DNA from: Nitrincola sp048264025
Lineage (GTDB): Bacteria > Pseudomonadota > Gammaproteobacteria > Pseudomonadales > Balneatricaceae
DNA length: 64,000 nucleotides
Assembly: GCF_048264025.1 (NCBI RefSeq)
Contig: NZ_JBLXDN010000003.1
Coordinates: 124,001-188,000, forward strand
Direction: 5' to 3'
A program made the translations under genes and the position numbers. Below are positions 9,047 to 18,855 of the stretch, one piece after another. Below the pieces are notes generated by a model. It was not told where the DNA came from, searched no databases, and worked only from the letters and a program-made list of their open reading frames with translations. Position 1 is the first letter of the stretch, and each line of letters begins with the position of its first letter.

Positions 9047-9673
9047 ATGCGGACACGAATTAAAATTTGCGGAATCACCCGGCTGAAAGATGCGAGTTAT
9101 GCGGCATCGCTGGGTGTTGATGCATTGGGCTTTGTATTTTATCCCCCCAGCCCCCGAAATATATCGGCCGCGCAAGCGGCTGAAATCATAGCGCAACTAC
9201 CTGCTTTCGTAACGTCGACTGCTCTGTTTGTAGATGCAGAGCGTACCGATATAGACAACGTCCTGACCCTGACCGGAATCGATCTGCTGCAGTTTCACGG
9301 CGACGAAGATCCGGCATTTTGTGAAAGCTTCAACCGACCCTATATCAAAGCACTACGTGTTAAGGAAGATACCGACATAGTGGCCGAAATGGCGCGTTAT
9401 CCCAGCGCAAGAGGCATTCTGCTGGATGCCTATGTGCCCGGGCTTCCGGGTGGAACCGGTATGACTTTTGACTGGCAGCGTATTCCTGCCGAGCTGCAGC
9501 AGCGTATTGTGCTGGCAGGCGGGTTGCAGCCGGATAATGTAGCGGCTGCCATTCAACAGGTTCGTCCACTGGCAGTGGATGTGAGTGGTGGTGTTGAAGC
9601 GGCCAAGGGGATCAAAGATAGCGAAAAAATCAGACGCTTTATTAACGAGGTGAACCGTGTCAATTCAAACTGA
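9047..9673 (+). CDS. trpF: Phosphoribosylanthranilate isomerase TrpF
   Basis: TrpF performs the Amadori rearrangement of phosphoribosylanthranilate in tryptophan synthesis. The 208-residue TIM-barrel protein starts MRTRIKICGITR, with the catalytic cysteine in KICGIT, and has FHGDEDPAFCE and LAGGLQPDNVAAAI for phosphate binding. GGAG lies a few bases before the ATG. The gene is monofunctional (not fused to TrpC as in enteric bacteria), and its 3' end overlaps trpB by 17 bases. Confidence 0.96.
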   Translation: MRTRIKICGITRLKDASYAASLGVDALGFVFYPPSPRNISAAQAAEIIAQLPAFVTSTALFVDAERTDIDNVLTLTGIDLLQFHGDEDPAFCESFNRPYIKALRVKEDTDIVAEMARYPSARGILLDAYVPGLPGGTGMTFDWQRIPAELQQRIVLAGGLQPDNVAAAIQQVRPLAVDVSGGVEAAKGIKDSEKIRRFINEVNRVNSN

Positions 9674-10877
9674 TCAGTCTGCAAAGCAGACCTACCCTGA
9701 TGCTCGTGGACACTTTGGCCCTTACGGAGGGCGTTTTGTATCTGAAACTCTGATCGGCGCTCTGGAAGAGCTGGAAGGGGTGTATGAAAAGCTCTGGGCT
9801 GATCCGGCGTTTAAAGCTGAGTTTGACAGGGATCTGGCACAGTATGTTGGCCGTCCATCGCCTCTGTATCATGCTGAGCGTCTCTCTCGCGAAGTTGGTG
9901 GCGCGCAGATATATCTGAAGCGCGAAGATTTGAACCATACCGGCGCACACAAGGTGAATAACACCATTGGTCAGGCATTGCTGGCCAAGTTTATGGGCAA
10001 GCCACGTGTGATTGCTGAAACCGGTGCAGGTCAGCACGGGGTTGCCTCTGCAACCGTTGCAGCCCGCCTTGGACTGGAGTGTAAAGTCTATATGGGCGCT
10101 GATGATATCAAGCGTCAGGCATTGAATGTCTACCGTATGCGCCTGTTAGGCGCTGAAGTGATTCCGGTCACATCCGGTACACGCACCCTGAAAGATGCCA
10201 TGAATGAAGCTATGCGTGATTGGGTCACTAATGTAGACAACACCTTCTACATCATCGGCACGGCAGCGGGTCCACACCCTTATCCAAAACTGGTGCGTGA
10301 TTTTCAGTGCGTCATTGGTCGCGAAGCACGTAGTCAGTGTCTGGAGCAAACAGGTCGTTTGCCGGATGTGATTATTGCCTGTGTTGGTGGTGGTTCTAAT
10401 GCAATCGGTCTGTTTCACCCCTTTATCGAAGATACTTCAGTGCGCATGATCGGTGTAGAGGCTGGAGGATATGGCCTGGCTACCGGTCAGCATGCGGCAC
10501 CGCTAAGCGATGGTCGCCCGGGTGTGCTGCACGGAATGCGTACTTATTTGATGGAAGATGATGCGGGCCAGATTCTGCCGACGCATTCGGTATCGGCAGG
10601 CCTTGATTATCCAGGTGTCGGGCCTGAGCATGCCTGGTTAAAGGACACAGGCCGTGCCGAATATGTGGCAATCGATGACAACGAAGCACTGGATGCCTTT
10701 CGCACTCTGACCCAGGTTGAGGGTATAATGCCAGCCTTGGAAAGCAGTCATGCTATTGCTTATGCGATGAAGCTTGCCAAAACCCTGGACAAGGACCAGA
10801 ACATTATTGTTAATCTGTCTGGCAGGGGTGATAAGGATATTCATACCGTTGCCGAGCTGGATGGCATAACGATCTGA
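9657..10877 (+). CDS. trpB: Tryptophan synthase beta subunit
   Basis: TrpB condenses indole with serine to make tryptophan, using pyridoxal phosphate. The 406-residue protein carries the Schiff-base lysine Lys99 in NHTGAHKVNNT, the phosphate loop GGGSNAIG, and the C-terminal LSGRGDKD segment. It uses a GTG start at 9657 that lies inside the end of trpF (17-base overlap), an arrangement that couples translation of the two genes. A slightly long N-terminus (MSIQTDQSAKQTYPDARGHF) precedes the GPYGGRFV family start. Confidence 0.97.
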   Translation: MSIQTDQSAKQTYPDARGHFGPYGGRFVSETLIGALEELEGVYEKLWADPAFKAEFDRDLAQYVGRPSPLYHAERLSREVGGAQIYLKREDLNHTGAHKVNNTIGQALLAKFMGKPRVIAETGAGQHGVASATVAARLGLECKVYMGADDIKRQALNVYRMRLLGAEVIPVTSGTRTLKDAMNEAMRDWVTNVDNTFYIIGTAAGPHPYPKLVRDFQCVIGREARSQCLEQTGRLPDVIIACVGGGSNAIGLFHPFIEDTSVRMIGVEAGGYGLATGQHAAPLSDGRPGVLHGMRTYLMEDDAGQILPTHSVSAGLDYPGVGPEHAWLKDTGRAEYVAIDDNEALDAFRTLTQVEGIMPALESSHAIAYAMKLAKTLDKDQNIIVNLSGRGDKDIHTVAELDGITI

Positions 10878-10894
10878 CAGGATACTGGAAACCG

Positions 10895-11698
10895 ATGAGT
10901 CGATTACAAAAACGTTTTGAAAGTTTGCGAGCCAGTGGTCGCAAAGCGCTGATTCCTTTTGTTACAGCGGGCGACCCGAATCCTGACGTGACCCTGCCGC
11001 TGATGCATGCCTTGGTTAAAGCCGGTGCTGATGTCATTGAGCTGGGTGTGCCTTTCTCCGATCCAATGGCTGATGGTCCAGTGATACAGCTAGCCTGTGA
11101 GAGAGCCCTGGTGCATGGTGTACGCTTGTTGGATGTCATTGCCATGGTGGCTGAGTTCAGAAAAACGGATACCGAGACACCTGTTGTACTCATGGGTTAC
11201 CTGAATCCGATTGAAGCTATAGGTTACGAGAATTTTGCTGATCATGCGGTGGCCGCCGGTGTGGATGGTGTACTGACAGTGGACCTTCCACCCGAAGAAT
11301 CGCACGACACCAGTCGCATGTTTACTGAAAAAGGACTGGATACCATCTATTTGATATCGCCAGCCACTTCGGATGCACGTCTGCATCAGATCTGTGCGTT
11401 GGGTACAGGTTATCTTTATTATGTTTCAGTTAAGGGTGTAACTGGCTCAGCGGCGCTGAATGTTGGTGAAGTTGCTGCTAAAATAGATCACGTTAGGGGT
11501 ATGACTGATGTCCCACTGGCGGTAGGCTTCGGTATTCGTGATCCTGAGTCAGCCAAAGCCATAGCATCAGTGTCTGATGGAGTGATCGTCGGTAGTGTGC
11601 TGGTTAACCGGATTGCTGAGCTGGCCGAAACACCGGAACAGATACCTGAACAGGTTGGCCAACTGATTGCGGCAATGCGATCAGCCATGGATGCCTGA
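10895..11698 (+). CDS. trpA: Tryptophan synthase alpha subunit
   Basis: TrpA cleaves indole-3-glycerol phosphate and passes indole through a tunnel to TrpB. The 267-residue TIM barrel shows the catalytic Glu in VIELGVPFSDP and the catalytic Asp in the same FSDPMADGP segment, plus the phosphate-binding VGFGIRDPE and VIVGSVLV loops. It begins 17 bases after trpB and is followed 32 bases later by accD, so the trp genes probably share a transcript with fatty-acid and folate genes. Confidence 0.97.
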   Translation: MSRLQKRFESLRASGRKALIPFVTAGDPNPDVTLPLMHALVKAGADVIELGVPFSDPMADGPVIQLACERALVHGVRLLDVIAMVAEFRKTDTETPVVLMGYLNPIEAIGYENFADHAVAAGVDGVLTVDLPPEESHDTSRMFTEKGLDTIYLISPATSDARLHQICALGTGYLYYVSVKGVTGSAALNVGEVAAKIDHVRGMTDVPLAVGFGIRDPESAKAIASVSDGVIVGSVLVNRIAELAETPEQIPEQVGQLIAAMRSAMDA

Positions 11699-11730
11699 AA
11701 CCAAATTTTAAACCGGAAATGTGATTAACG

Positions 11731-12645
11731 ATGAGTAGCTGGCTGGATAAAATTGTTCCTTCTCTGGTAAAACGCACAGAACGCAGACACAGCAGTGTGC
11801 CTGAAGGGCTATGGGAAAAGTGTCCCAAGTGTGATTCGGTACTTTATAAGCCGGAACTGGATAAAAATCTGAACGTCTGCCCAAAATGTGATCATCACAT
11901 GCGTATTGGTGCACGCCGTCGTCTGGATATCTTCCTTGACCCTGACAATCGTGTCGAAATCGGTGCAGAGGTATTGCCGGTCGATCGTCTTAAGTTCAGA
12001 GATTCTAAAAAGTATAAAGACCGTCTGACAGCGGCTGAAAAAGACACCGGCGAAACCGATGCGCTGGTCGCTATGCGCGGTACTTTGGATGGCTCACCGG
12101 TCGTGGCTGTGGCCTTTGAATTCCGTTTTATGGGCGGCTCCATGGGCGCGGTGGTCGGTGAACGCTTCGTTCGTGCGGCTCATCTTGCACTCGAAGAACG
12201 CATTCCATTGATTTGCTTCTCCGCTTCTGGCGGGGCACGTATGCAGGAAGCACTGTTTTCTCTGATGCAGATGGCTAAAACCAGTGCCGCGTTGGAGAAA
12301 ATGCGTCAGGCCGGTGTGCCCTACATTTCAGTGCTAACGGATCCAGTTTATGGTGGCGTATCCGCCAGTCTGGCGATGCTGGGCGATCTGAATATTGCCG
12401 AGCCCAATGCGCTGATCGGTTTTGCCGGTCCGCGTGTGATTGAGCAGACCGTACGAGAGAAGTTGCCTGAAGGTTTTCAGCGCAGTGAATTTTTGTTGGA
12501 ACATGGTCAGGTGGACATGATTATCCAGCGTAGTGAAATGCGCACGCGGCTGGCCTCCTTGCTAAGTAAATTGACGGGTGTTTCCACCGCTTGTCTGATA
12601 CCGGCTAACGCTGATCAGCCAGATGCTGAAATGCCAGAACACTGA
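11731..12645 (+). CDS. accD: Acetyl-CoA carboxylase carboxyltransferase beta subunit
   Basis: AccD and AccA form the carboxyltransferase that moves the carboxyl group from biotin to acetyl-CoA, the first committed step of fatty-acid synthesis. The 304-residue protein has the N-terminal four-cysteine zinc ribbon (CPKC at about 31-34 and CPKC at about 50-53) followed by the crotonase-like core with FSASGGARMQEA and GGVSAS loops. The length is typical. accD lies between trpA and folC, as in many gammaproteobacteria. Confidence 0.97.
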   Translation: MSSWLDKIVPSLVKRTERRHSSVPEGLWEKCPKCDSVLYKPELDKNLNVCPKCDHHMRIGARRRLDIFLDPDNRVEIGAEVLPVDRLKFRDSKKYKDRLTAAEKDTGETDALVAMRGTLDGSPVVAVAFEFRFMGGSMGAVVGERFVRAAHLALEERIPLICFSASGGARMQEALFSLMQMAKTSAALEKMRQAGVPYISVLTDPVYGGVSASLAMLGDLNIAEPNALIGFAGPRVIEQTVREKLPEGFQRSEFLLEHGQVDMIIQRSEMRTRLASLLSKLTGVSTACLIPANADQPDAEMPEH

Positions 12646-12659
12646 TTCGGGGCGTCGGC

Positions 12660-13964
12660 GTGTCACAAAAACAACCCACCACTGATGCCAGTCTGGATCA
12701 GTGGTTAAGCTATATTGAAGCCTGTCATCCAGCCGAAATTGAACTGGGTCTTGAGCGTATGCGTCAAGTCGCTGGTCGGTTACCCCTTGATCTGAGTGGT
12801 AGCTTTAAGGTGGTTGTGGCCGGTACTAATGGCAAAGGCACCAGTATTCGTATGCTGGAGTCGATCCTTCAGCAGGCGGGGCTCAGGGTAGGCACTTACA
12901 CGTCACCGCATTTCCTGCGTTACAATGAACGCATAACCCTGTTTGGACAAGCTGTAGATGATGCACTGATCTGTGCTGCATTCTCACAAGTGGAAGCCGC
13001 ACGCCAGGGTGTGCCACTGACCTATTTTGAATATGGTACGTTAGCCGCGCTGATCATTTTTAGTGACGCCGTGCCGGATGTGCTGTTACTGGAAATTGGC
13101 TTGGGCGGGCGCCTGGATTCGGTGAATCTGGTCGATGCGGATGTTGCGCTGGTCACCACCATTGCCCTGGATCATACCGATTGGCTAGGGCCGGATCGTG
13201 AATCGATAGGTTTTGAAAAAGCCGGTATTTTTCGTGCAGGTGGTCTGGCCGTGTGTGGTGATCCACAACCGCCAGCCAGCTTGCTGAAGCATGCCGCCAA
13301 GCTGGCGGTTGACCTGCGGACTAACGGACAGGCTTACCAGTATAGCCTGGAAGCGAATGATCTCTGGACCTGGCAGGGGCAGGATCTGGCAGGAAGCACC
13401 CAAGTGCTGTCATCCTTGCCACGTCCCAGCTTGCCCATACAGAACGCAGCGGCTGTATTGCAAGTGTTGCAGTTGATGCCTTTTACTATCGAAAAGCAGT
13501 CGCTGTCGGCGGGTCTGGTCAATGCGCGATTAACCGGGCGCATGCAGCCAGCTAGCCTGGCCGGCTATCCTTGTATACTGGATGTAGCACACAATCCGGA
13601 AGCAGCTGTCTATTTGGCTACCAGACTGAGTCAGCCAGCCGTGACGCCCACGCACTTATTATTGGGAATGCTGGCTGACAAAGATATGGCTAGCGTTTGT
13701 GAAGCCTTACTGCCGGTCGTTGATCACTGGCACTTGGTGACACTGAGCAATCCCAGGGGAGCCAGTGCTGCTCAACTGAAACAGCTACTCAATAAGCTTG
13801 GTGTCCCTTCGTCATCAATGGCAGAATATGACAGTGTCGATACGGCGCTGGCAGCGTTGCCGTCGCAGTTGACCCCTACATCGCGGTTAGTGATAGCAGG
13901 CTCTTTTTTTACAGTAACAGATGCATTGAAAACAGTTGAGTGGGTCGATGGACGTCAGGGATAA
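12660..13964 (+). CDS. folC: Bifunctional folylpolyglutamate synthase/dihydrofolate synthase
   Basis: FolC adds glutamate to dihydropteroate and later to folates. The 434-residue Mur-ligase-type protein has the ATP loop GTNGKGTS (about residues 56-63), SPHFLRYNERI, and DVAHNPEAA in the C-terminal domain. The start is a GTG at 12660, 14 bases after accD; I see no better ATG before the conserved LDQWLSYIEACHP segment. Its last bases overlap the start of the SPOR-domain gene, so accD-folC-dedD-cvpA-purF look like one transcript. Confidence 0.94.
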   Translation: MSQKQPTTDASLDQWLSYIEACHPAEIELGLERMRQVAGRLPLDLSGSFKVVVAGTNGKGTSIRMLESILQQAGLRVGTYTSPHFLRYNERITLFGQAVDDALICAAFSQVEAARQGVPLTYFEYGTLAALIIFSDAVPDVLLLEIGLGGRLDSVNLVDADVALVTTIALDHTDWLGPDRESIGFEKAGIFRAGGLAVCGDPQPPASLLKHAAKLAVDLRTNGQAYQYSLEANDLWTWQGQDLAGSTQVLSSLPRPSLPIQNAAAVLQVLQLMPFTIEKQSLSAGLVNARLTGRMQPASLAGYPCILDVAHNPEAAVYLATRLSQPAVTPTHLLLGMLADKDMASVCEALLPVVDHWHLVTLSNPRGASAAQLKQLLNKLGVPSSSMAEYDSVDTALAALPSQLTPTSRLVIAGSFFTVTDALKTVEWVDGRQG

Positions 13965-14505
13965 TTTAAAACAGCGCTTGATTGGAGTCGTGGTTCTACT
14001 GCTGATCGGTATTGCATTTTTCCCATTGGTTTTCAATGCAGCGGGCTATGAAGAGCGTCAGTTAGAATCTCGTATTCCAGCCGCACCTGAAGTGGTTCGG
14101 GTGGTGCAGACTGAAATGCCGCCGCCAGTTACAATTGAGCAAGCACCTGTAGCGCCGGTTACAGAAGCGCCGGTGGTGTCTGCACCTGTTGCTGAAATAA
14201 CCGAATCTCTGGAGGCTCTACGTCCCAGCCTTAACCCGGCTGAAGAGGCACCAACACTGGATGCTGATCAGGTGCCCGCTGCCTGGGCGTTGCAGTTGGC
14301 CAGTTTTCGTCAGGAATCCAATGCGCGCGAGCTTAGAGCGCGTCTGATCAGTGCCGGTTATCGGGTCTATATTCGTCACGGAGAAGATGTAGTCCGAGTA
14401 TTCGTTGGTCCGGAGATGCAACGTGGTCGCCTGGAAGAGCTGAAACTACTGCTGCAACAGGAATATGGTTTGGAAGGCATGATTGTGCGTTTTACCACAC
14501 AATAG
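13948..14505 (+). CDS. dedD: SPOR-domain protein, DedD-like
   Basis: This 185-residue protein has a short cytoplasmic start (MDVRDNLKQRLIG), one membrane segment (about 12-30), a proline/valine-rich periplasmic linker, and a C-terminal SPOR domain (about 108-185, beginning AAWALQLASF). SPOR domains bind denuded glycan strands at the division septum, and DedD is a late divisome protein in E. coli. Its place between folC and cvpA supports the identification. The ATG at 13948 is preferred over an in-frame TTG at 13936; it overlaps folC by 17 bases. Confidence 0.88.
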   Translation: MDVRDNLKQRLIGVVVLLLIGIAFFPLVFNAAGYEERQLESRIPAAPEVVRVVQTEMPPPVTIEQAPVAPVTEAPVVSAPVAEITESLEALRPSLNPAEEAPTLDADQVPAAWALQLASFRQESNARELRARLISAGYRVYIRHGEDVVRVFVGPEMQRGRLEELKLLLQQEYGLEGMIVRFTTQ

Positions 14506-14544
14506 TCAAACAATGAATACTGGCAGGGTTGAAGGCGCTTGATA

Positions 14545-15042
14545 ATGAACTGGGTTGATTGGGTAATTCTGGCAATTGTGCTGATCTCTTCGGTGATGAG
14601 TTTACGCCGTGGCTTTATCCGCGAAGCTGTATCATTGATAACCTGGGTGGCCGCCTTTATTGTCGGCCGCTTGTTTTATCAAGTGCTGGCAGAGATTATT
14701 GCTGGCTATTTCGATGCTGCCCCCTCAGTACACCAGCTGGTGGCGTTTCTTATTTTGTTCATTGCAACGTTGATTGTTGGCAATTTGATTGGCAGTTTGA
14801 TCAGTTCACTGGTCAAAATAACCGGGCTTTCTGCCACTGACCGTGTTTTGGGCGTGGGCTTCGGAGCCTTGCGTGGTGGTTTGGTTGTGGTGATTATGCT
14901 GGTATTGTTGAAAATGACACCAGCCACACAGGACCCTTGGTGGAACGACTCCGTGTTGATTCCGCATTTTTTGGTTATGGAAACCTGGTCGCGGGATATG
15001 GCCAGAGATATTGGCCAGATGATCTGGAGCGCAGGAAGCTGA
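14545..15042 (+). CDS. cvpA: CvpA family membrane protein
   Basis: CvpA is a small inner-membrane protein required for colicin V production in E. coli and linked to envelope stress resistance; its molecular role is not settled. The 165-residue product starts MNWVDWVILAIVLISSVMSL, then RRGFIREAVSLITW, the typical CvpA signature, and has four hydrophobic segments. An in-frame TTG at 14539 is possible but the ATG at 14545 matches the family. It sits immediately upstream of purF, as in E. coli and Pseudomonas. Confidence 0.93.
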   Translation: MNWVDWVILAIVLISSVMSLRRGFIREAVSLITWVAAFIVGRLFYQVLAEIIAGYFDAAPSVHQLVAFLILFIATLIVGNLIGSLISSLVKITGLSATDRVLGVGFGALRGGLVVVIMLVLLKMTPATQDPWWNDSVLIPHFLVMETWSRDMARDIGQMIWSAGS

Positions 15043-15085
15043 TGTTCAGTAAAGCTAACAAATTATCACCTCAGAGGTTGAATTC

Positions 15086-16621
15086 ATGTGCGGTATAGTT
15101 GGCATTTTTGCCAGAAGCTACGTTAACCAGACTCTTTTTGATGCCCTGACTGTCTTGCAACACCGTGGGCAGGATGCGGCTGGTATCGTTACATCTGAAG
15201 GTAATCGCTTCTTCATGCGTAAGGATAATGGCCTGGTTAATGAAGTGTTTCGGACTCGCCACATGAAGCGGCTGGTGGGTAACCTGGGCATAGGACATGT
15301 GCGTTATCCGACAGCTGGCAGCTCCAGCTCGGCCGAAGCCCAGCCCTTTTACGTCAATTCACCCTACGGCATCGCTCTGGCACATAATGGTAATCTGACC
15401 AATGCTGAGCAACTGGCCGATGATATTTTTCGTGCCGATCTGCGTCACATCAACACCACCTCAGACTCTGAAGTGCTGCTTAATGTGTTTGCGCATGAGT
15501 TGCAGCAGCTTGGCAAGTTGAATCCTTCACCCGAAGATATCTTTGCGGCGGTATCCAAAGTACATCAGCGTTGTCAGGGTGGCTATGCGGTCGTAGCGAT
15601 TATTACCGGCTACGGTGTGCTGGCATTCCGTGATCCGCATGGTATTCGCCCGCTGGTGTATGGCAAGCGGATAGTGAATGGTCAGGCTGAATATATGGTG
15701 GCTTCAGAGAGTGTTGCATTGGATACTTCCGGATTTGAACGGGTCCGCGATATCATTCCTGGCGAAGCGATATTTATTGACCGTGATGGTGGTTTACATC
15801 TGCAGCAGTGCACCCAGCAACAAACCCTGGCTCCATGTTTGTTTGAATATGTATACCTGGCACGACCTGACTCCATTATTGATGGTGTATCGGTGCATGA
15901 GTCGCGGATGCTGATGGGTGTGCGCCTGGCAGAAAAAGTACTCAAGGAGATGCCCCATCACGATATTGATGTGGTTATTCCGATTCCGGATACCAGCCGC
16001 ACTGCCGCCTTGGAAATGGCCCACAGTCTGGGGGTTACCTTCCGAGAAGGTTTTATCAAGAACCGTTATATCGGCCGCACCTTTATCATGCCGGGGCAGA
16101 CCCTGCGCAAAAAATCGGTGCGCCAGAAGTTAAACCCCATTGCCAGCGAATTCAAAGACAAGGTGGTGATGTTGGTGGATGACTCGATTGTGCGGGGAAC
16201 CACCTCCAAGCAGATCATTGAAATGGCACGTGATGCCGGTGCACGCAAAGTCTATTTTGCTTCGGCCGCACCGGAAGTGCGTTTCCCCAACGTCTATGGT
16301 ATCGATATGCCCACAGCATCTGAATTGGTCGCCCATGGACGCACGGCCAAAGAGGTCGGTGACTATATTGGTTGTGACTGGATGCTCTATCAGGACCTGG
16401 ATGATCTAAAATCCTGTGTCACCCAGTTGAATCCGGCAATTACTGCCTTCGATACCTGTGTGTTTGATGGGCAGTATATCACTGGTACTGTGGACCGAGC
16501 CTATCTGGATCGTCTTGAGAAAAAACGTAGTGATGATGCCAAAAATCCGGTGAATAACACTGATCCGGATGCTGATATCGATAGCGATACCTCGGCTGAT
16601 CTGCACACCCGAATAGAATGA
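15086..16621 (+). CDS. purF: Amidophosphoribosyltransferase PurF
   Basis: PurF makes 5-phosphoribosylamine from PRPP and glutamine, the first committed purine step. The 511-residue protein begins MCGIVGIFA, so removal of Met exposes the Cys nucleophile of the glutaminase domain (LQHRGQDAAG follows). The phosphoribosyltransferase domain has the PRPP motif MLVDDSIVRGTTS. A ribosome site AGAGG precedes the ATG. The extreme C-terminus (about 20 residues rich in Asp) is low complexity. Confidence 0.97.
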   Translation: MCGIVGIFARSYVNQTLFDALTVLQHRGQDAAGIVTSEGNRFFMRKDNGLVNEVFRTRHMKRLVGNLGIGHVRYPTAGSSSSAEAQPFYVNSPYGIALAHNGNLTNAEQLADDIFRADLRHINTTSDSEVLLNVFAHELQQLGKLNPSPEDIFAAVSKVHQRCQGGYAVVAIITGYGVLAFRDPHGIRPLVYGKRIVNGQAEYMVASESVALDTSGFERVRDIIPGEAIFIDRDGGLHLQQCTQQQTLAPCLFEYVYLARPDSIIDGVSVHESRMLMGVRLAEKVLKEMPHHDIDVVIPIPDTSRTAALEMAHSLGVTFREGFIKNRYIGRTFIMPGQTLRKKSVRQKLNPIASEFKDKVVMLVDDSIVRGTTSKQIIEMARDAGARKVYFASAAPEVRFPNVYGIDMPTASELVAHGRTAKEVGDYIGCDWMLYQDLDDLKSCVTQLNPAITAFDTCVFDGQYITGTVDRAYLDRLEKKRSDDAKNPVNNTDPDADIDSDTSADLHTRIE

Positions 16622-16631
16622 GGAAGAGTTA

Positions 16632-17846
16632 ATGGCCAAGGGTTTTGAGCGTGATGCCCGCATCCAGTTTTCCCGTGAAGACTGTGAGATGGATACACTG
16701 GCCGTACGTGCCGGTCAGTGGCGAACGGATGAGGGTGAGCATGGTGATCCAATCTTCACCACCTCCAGCTTTGTGTTTTCCAGCGCCAGGGAAGCGGCCG
16801 CTCGTTTTAGTGGTGAGGAGCCGGGCAATATTTATTCCCGCTTCACCAATCCGACGGTGCGTGCTTTTGAACAACGCATTGCCGCGATGGAAGGGGGGGA
16901 GCGTGCTGTTGCCACGGCATCAGGCATGGCGGCGATCCTGAGTCTGGGGCTGGCGCTGCTGAAGTGTGGCGATCATGTGGTCTGTTCACGCAGTGTATTC
17001 GGTTCTACCGTTTCCCTGTTCGACAAGTATTTCAGTCGTGCCGGTATTCAAACCAGTTTTGTCGACCCGACTGACCTGAGTGCCTGGAAAGCAGCGATTC
17101 GACCTGAGACACGCTTGCTGTTTCTGGAAACGCCATCCAACCCGCTGGCTGAGCTGACAGATATAGCGGCTGTGGCAGAAATTGCCCATGCACATAATGC
17201 CTTGCTAGTGGTGGATAACTGCTTTTTGACCCCTGCGCTGCAACGTCCTTTGGCATTGGGAGCGGATGTGGTGATGCACTCAGCGACCAAGTACCTGGAT
17301 GGGCAAGGACGCTGTGTAGGCGGCGTACTGGTAGGGCGTGATAAAGAGATGGAAGAGGTGTTTGGTTTCATCCGCACCGGTGGCAGTTGTATGAGTCCGT
17401 TTAATGCCTGGGTATTTATGAAGGGACTGGAAACCTTACCCTTGCGCATGCGAGCGCATAGTGAGAGTGCGCTGATTCTGGCTCAGTGGCTACAGCAGCA
17501 GCCAGGTATCCGCAAAGTCTATTATTCCGGCTTACCGGATCATCCGCAGCATGCACTGGCCTGTCGTCAGCAGAAAGGCTTTGGAGGCGTGTTGGCCTTT
17601 GAGGTTGATGGTGATCGTGATGCGGCCTGGCGTTTTATTGATGCCACTGAGGTGGTGTCTATAACCGGTAATTTGGGCGATGTTAAAACCACCATTACCC
17701 ATCCTGATACTACCACCCATGGGCGTATGACGGCTGCAGATAAAGCCCAGGCTGGTATCCGCGATAACCTCATTCGTCTCTCCGTGGGTTTGGAATCGGT
17801 TAAAGATCTGCAGGATGACCTACGCAGAGGGTTGGCAGCACTTTGA
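16632..17846 (+). CDS. metZ: O-succinylhomoserine sulfhydrylase MetZ
   Basis: MetZ makes homocysteine directly from O-succinylhomoserine and sulfide, bypassing cystathionine, as in Pseudomonas. The 404-residue protein is a gamma-family PLP enzyme with the Schiff-base lysine at Lys220 in HSATKYLDGQG and the YSRFTNPTVRAFE motif near the N-terminus. Its sequence segments (DTLAVRAGQ, FTTSSFVF, SRSVFGSTVSLFDKYF) match what I recall of Pseudomonas MetZ more closely than MetB or MetC. It starts 10 bases after purF, the same neighbour order as in Pseudomonas. Confidence 0.93.
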   Translation: MAKGFERDARIQFSREDCEMDTLAVRAGQWRTDEGEHGDPIFTTSSFVFSSAREAAARFSGEEPGNIYSRFTNPTVRAFEQRIAAMEGGERAVATASGMAAILSLGLALLKCGDHVVCSRSVFGSTVSLFDKYFSRAGIQTSFVDPTDLSAWKAAIRPETRLLFLETPSNPLAELTDIAAVAEIAHAHNALLVVDNCFLTPALQRPLALGADVVMHSATKYLDGQGRCVGGVLVGRDKEMEEVFGFIRTGGSCMSPFNAWVFMKGLETLPLRMRAHSESALILAQWLQQQPGIRKVYYSGLPDHPQHALACRQQKGFGGVLAFEVDGDRDAAWRFIDATEVVSITGNLGDVKTTITHPDTTTHGRMTAADKAQAGIRDNLIRLSVGLESVKDLQDDLRRGLAAL

Positions 17847-17859
17847 CAAACGCTGTGCT

Positions 17860-18855
17860 ATGAGCCGTTTATACCTGGCACCCATGGAAGGGGTGCTGGA
17901 TTATACGCTGCGCGATCTACTCACCTCTGTACCGGGCATAGACCAATGTGTCACCGAGTTTATCCGGGTGACAGATAGGCTGCTGCCTTCCTCTGTTTTT
18001 TACCGAATGGCCCCTGAGTTGCATCAACAGGGGTGTACTCGTTCGGGAGTTCCTGTGTATCTGCAATTGCTCGGCAATCACCCGTCACTGATGGCTGATA
18101 ATGCTGCCAAAGCGGCAGAGCTGGGAGCCCCTGGCATCGATCTGAATTTTGGTTGCCCGGCCAAAACGGTGAATAAAAGCCGTGGGGGCGCCGTGCTGTT
18201 AACCGAGCCTGATCTGTTGCATGAGATAGTAGCCGCGGTGCGTCGAGCTGTTCCTGCCAGTATTCCTGTGACGGCCAAAATGCGCCTGGGCTATGTAGAT
18301 AAGGCTTTGGCGATAGAGAATGCGCAGGCGATTGAAGCCGCGGGTGCGTCAACCTTGACGGTGCATGCCAGGACTAAACTGGAGGGTTATAAGCCACCGG
18401 CACACTGGGAGTGGATCGCGCGTATCCGTGAACAGGTAACCTTGCATCTGGTGGCTAACGGTGAAGTCTGGAGTGCTGAGGATTATCAACGCTGTCGGCA
18501 TCTGTCCGGCTGTGACGATGTGATGCTGGGGCGCGGCATACTGAGTAACCCTTTTCTGGCTGAAGAATTATCGGGTAGAGCTGTAGCACTACCCCAGCCT
18601 GACGCCTGGCAGAGGCTATTGCCGATGCTGGAGATCTATCACCGTCAGGTGATAGATAACTTATCTGAGCGCCATGTCCATGGGCGTATCAAGCAGTGGT
18701 TAAACATGCTGCAGTGGTACTTTCCTCAAGCTCAGGTGTTGTTCACCGAGATTCGCAGTGAACGTGATCCACTAGCGATACTGCAGCGCATTATACAGCA
18801 GCAACAGAGAGGGCTCAGGAGGACTGAACCCCAGGATCATTCACTCTCAAGCTGA
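17860..18855 (+). CDS. dusC: tRNA-dihydrouridine(16) synthase DusC
   Basis: DusC reduces uridine 16 of tRNA to dihydrouridine using FMN and NADPH. The 331-residue TIM-barrel protein has the APMEGVLD start, the catalytic Cys in LNFGCPAKTVNKSRGG, VTAKMRLGY for FMN binding and VHARTKLEGY. The EGVLD N-terminus and the LNFGCPAKTVN motif point to DusC rather than DusA or DusB. The chosen ATG lies 13 bases after metZ; an upstream in-frame start (17815) would overlap metZ. Its last 19 bases overlap the convergent gene at 18837. Confidence 0.92.
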   Translation: MSRLYLAPMEGVLDYTLRDLLTSVPGIDQCVTEFIRVTDRLLPSSVFYRMAPELHQQGCTRSGVPVYLQLLGNHPSLMADNAAKAAELGAPGIDLNFGCPAKTVNKSRGGAVLLTEPDLLHEIVAAVRRAVPASIPVTAKMRLGYVDKALAIENAQAIEAAGASTLTVHARTKLEGYKPPAHWEWIARIREQVTLHLVANGEVWSAEDYQRCRHLSGCDDVMLGRGILSNPFLAEELSGRAVALPQPDAWQRLLPMLEIYHRQVIDNLSERHVHGRIKQWLNMLQWYFPQAQVLFTEIRSERDPLAILQRIIQQQQRGLRRTEPQDHSLSS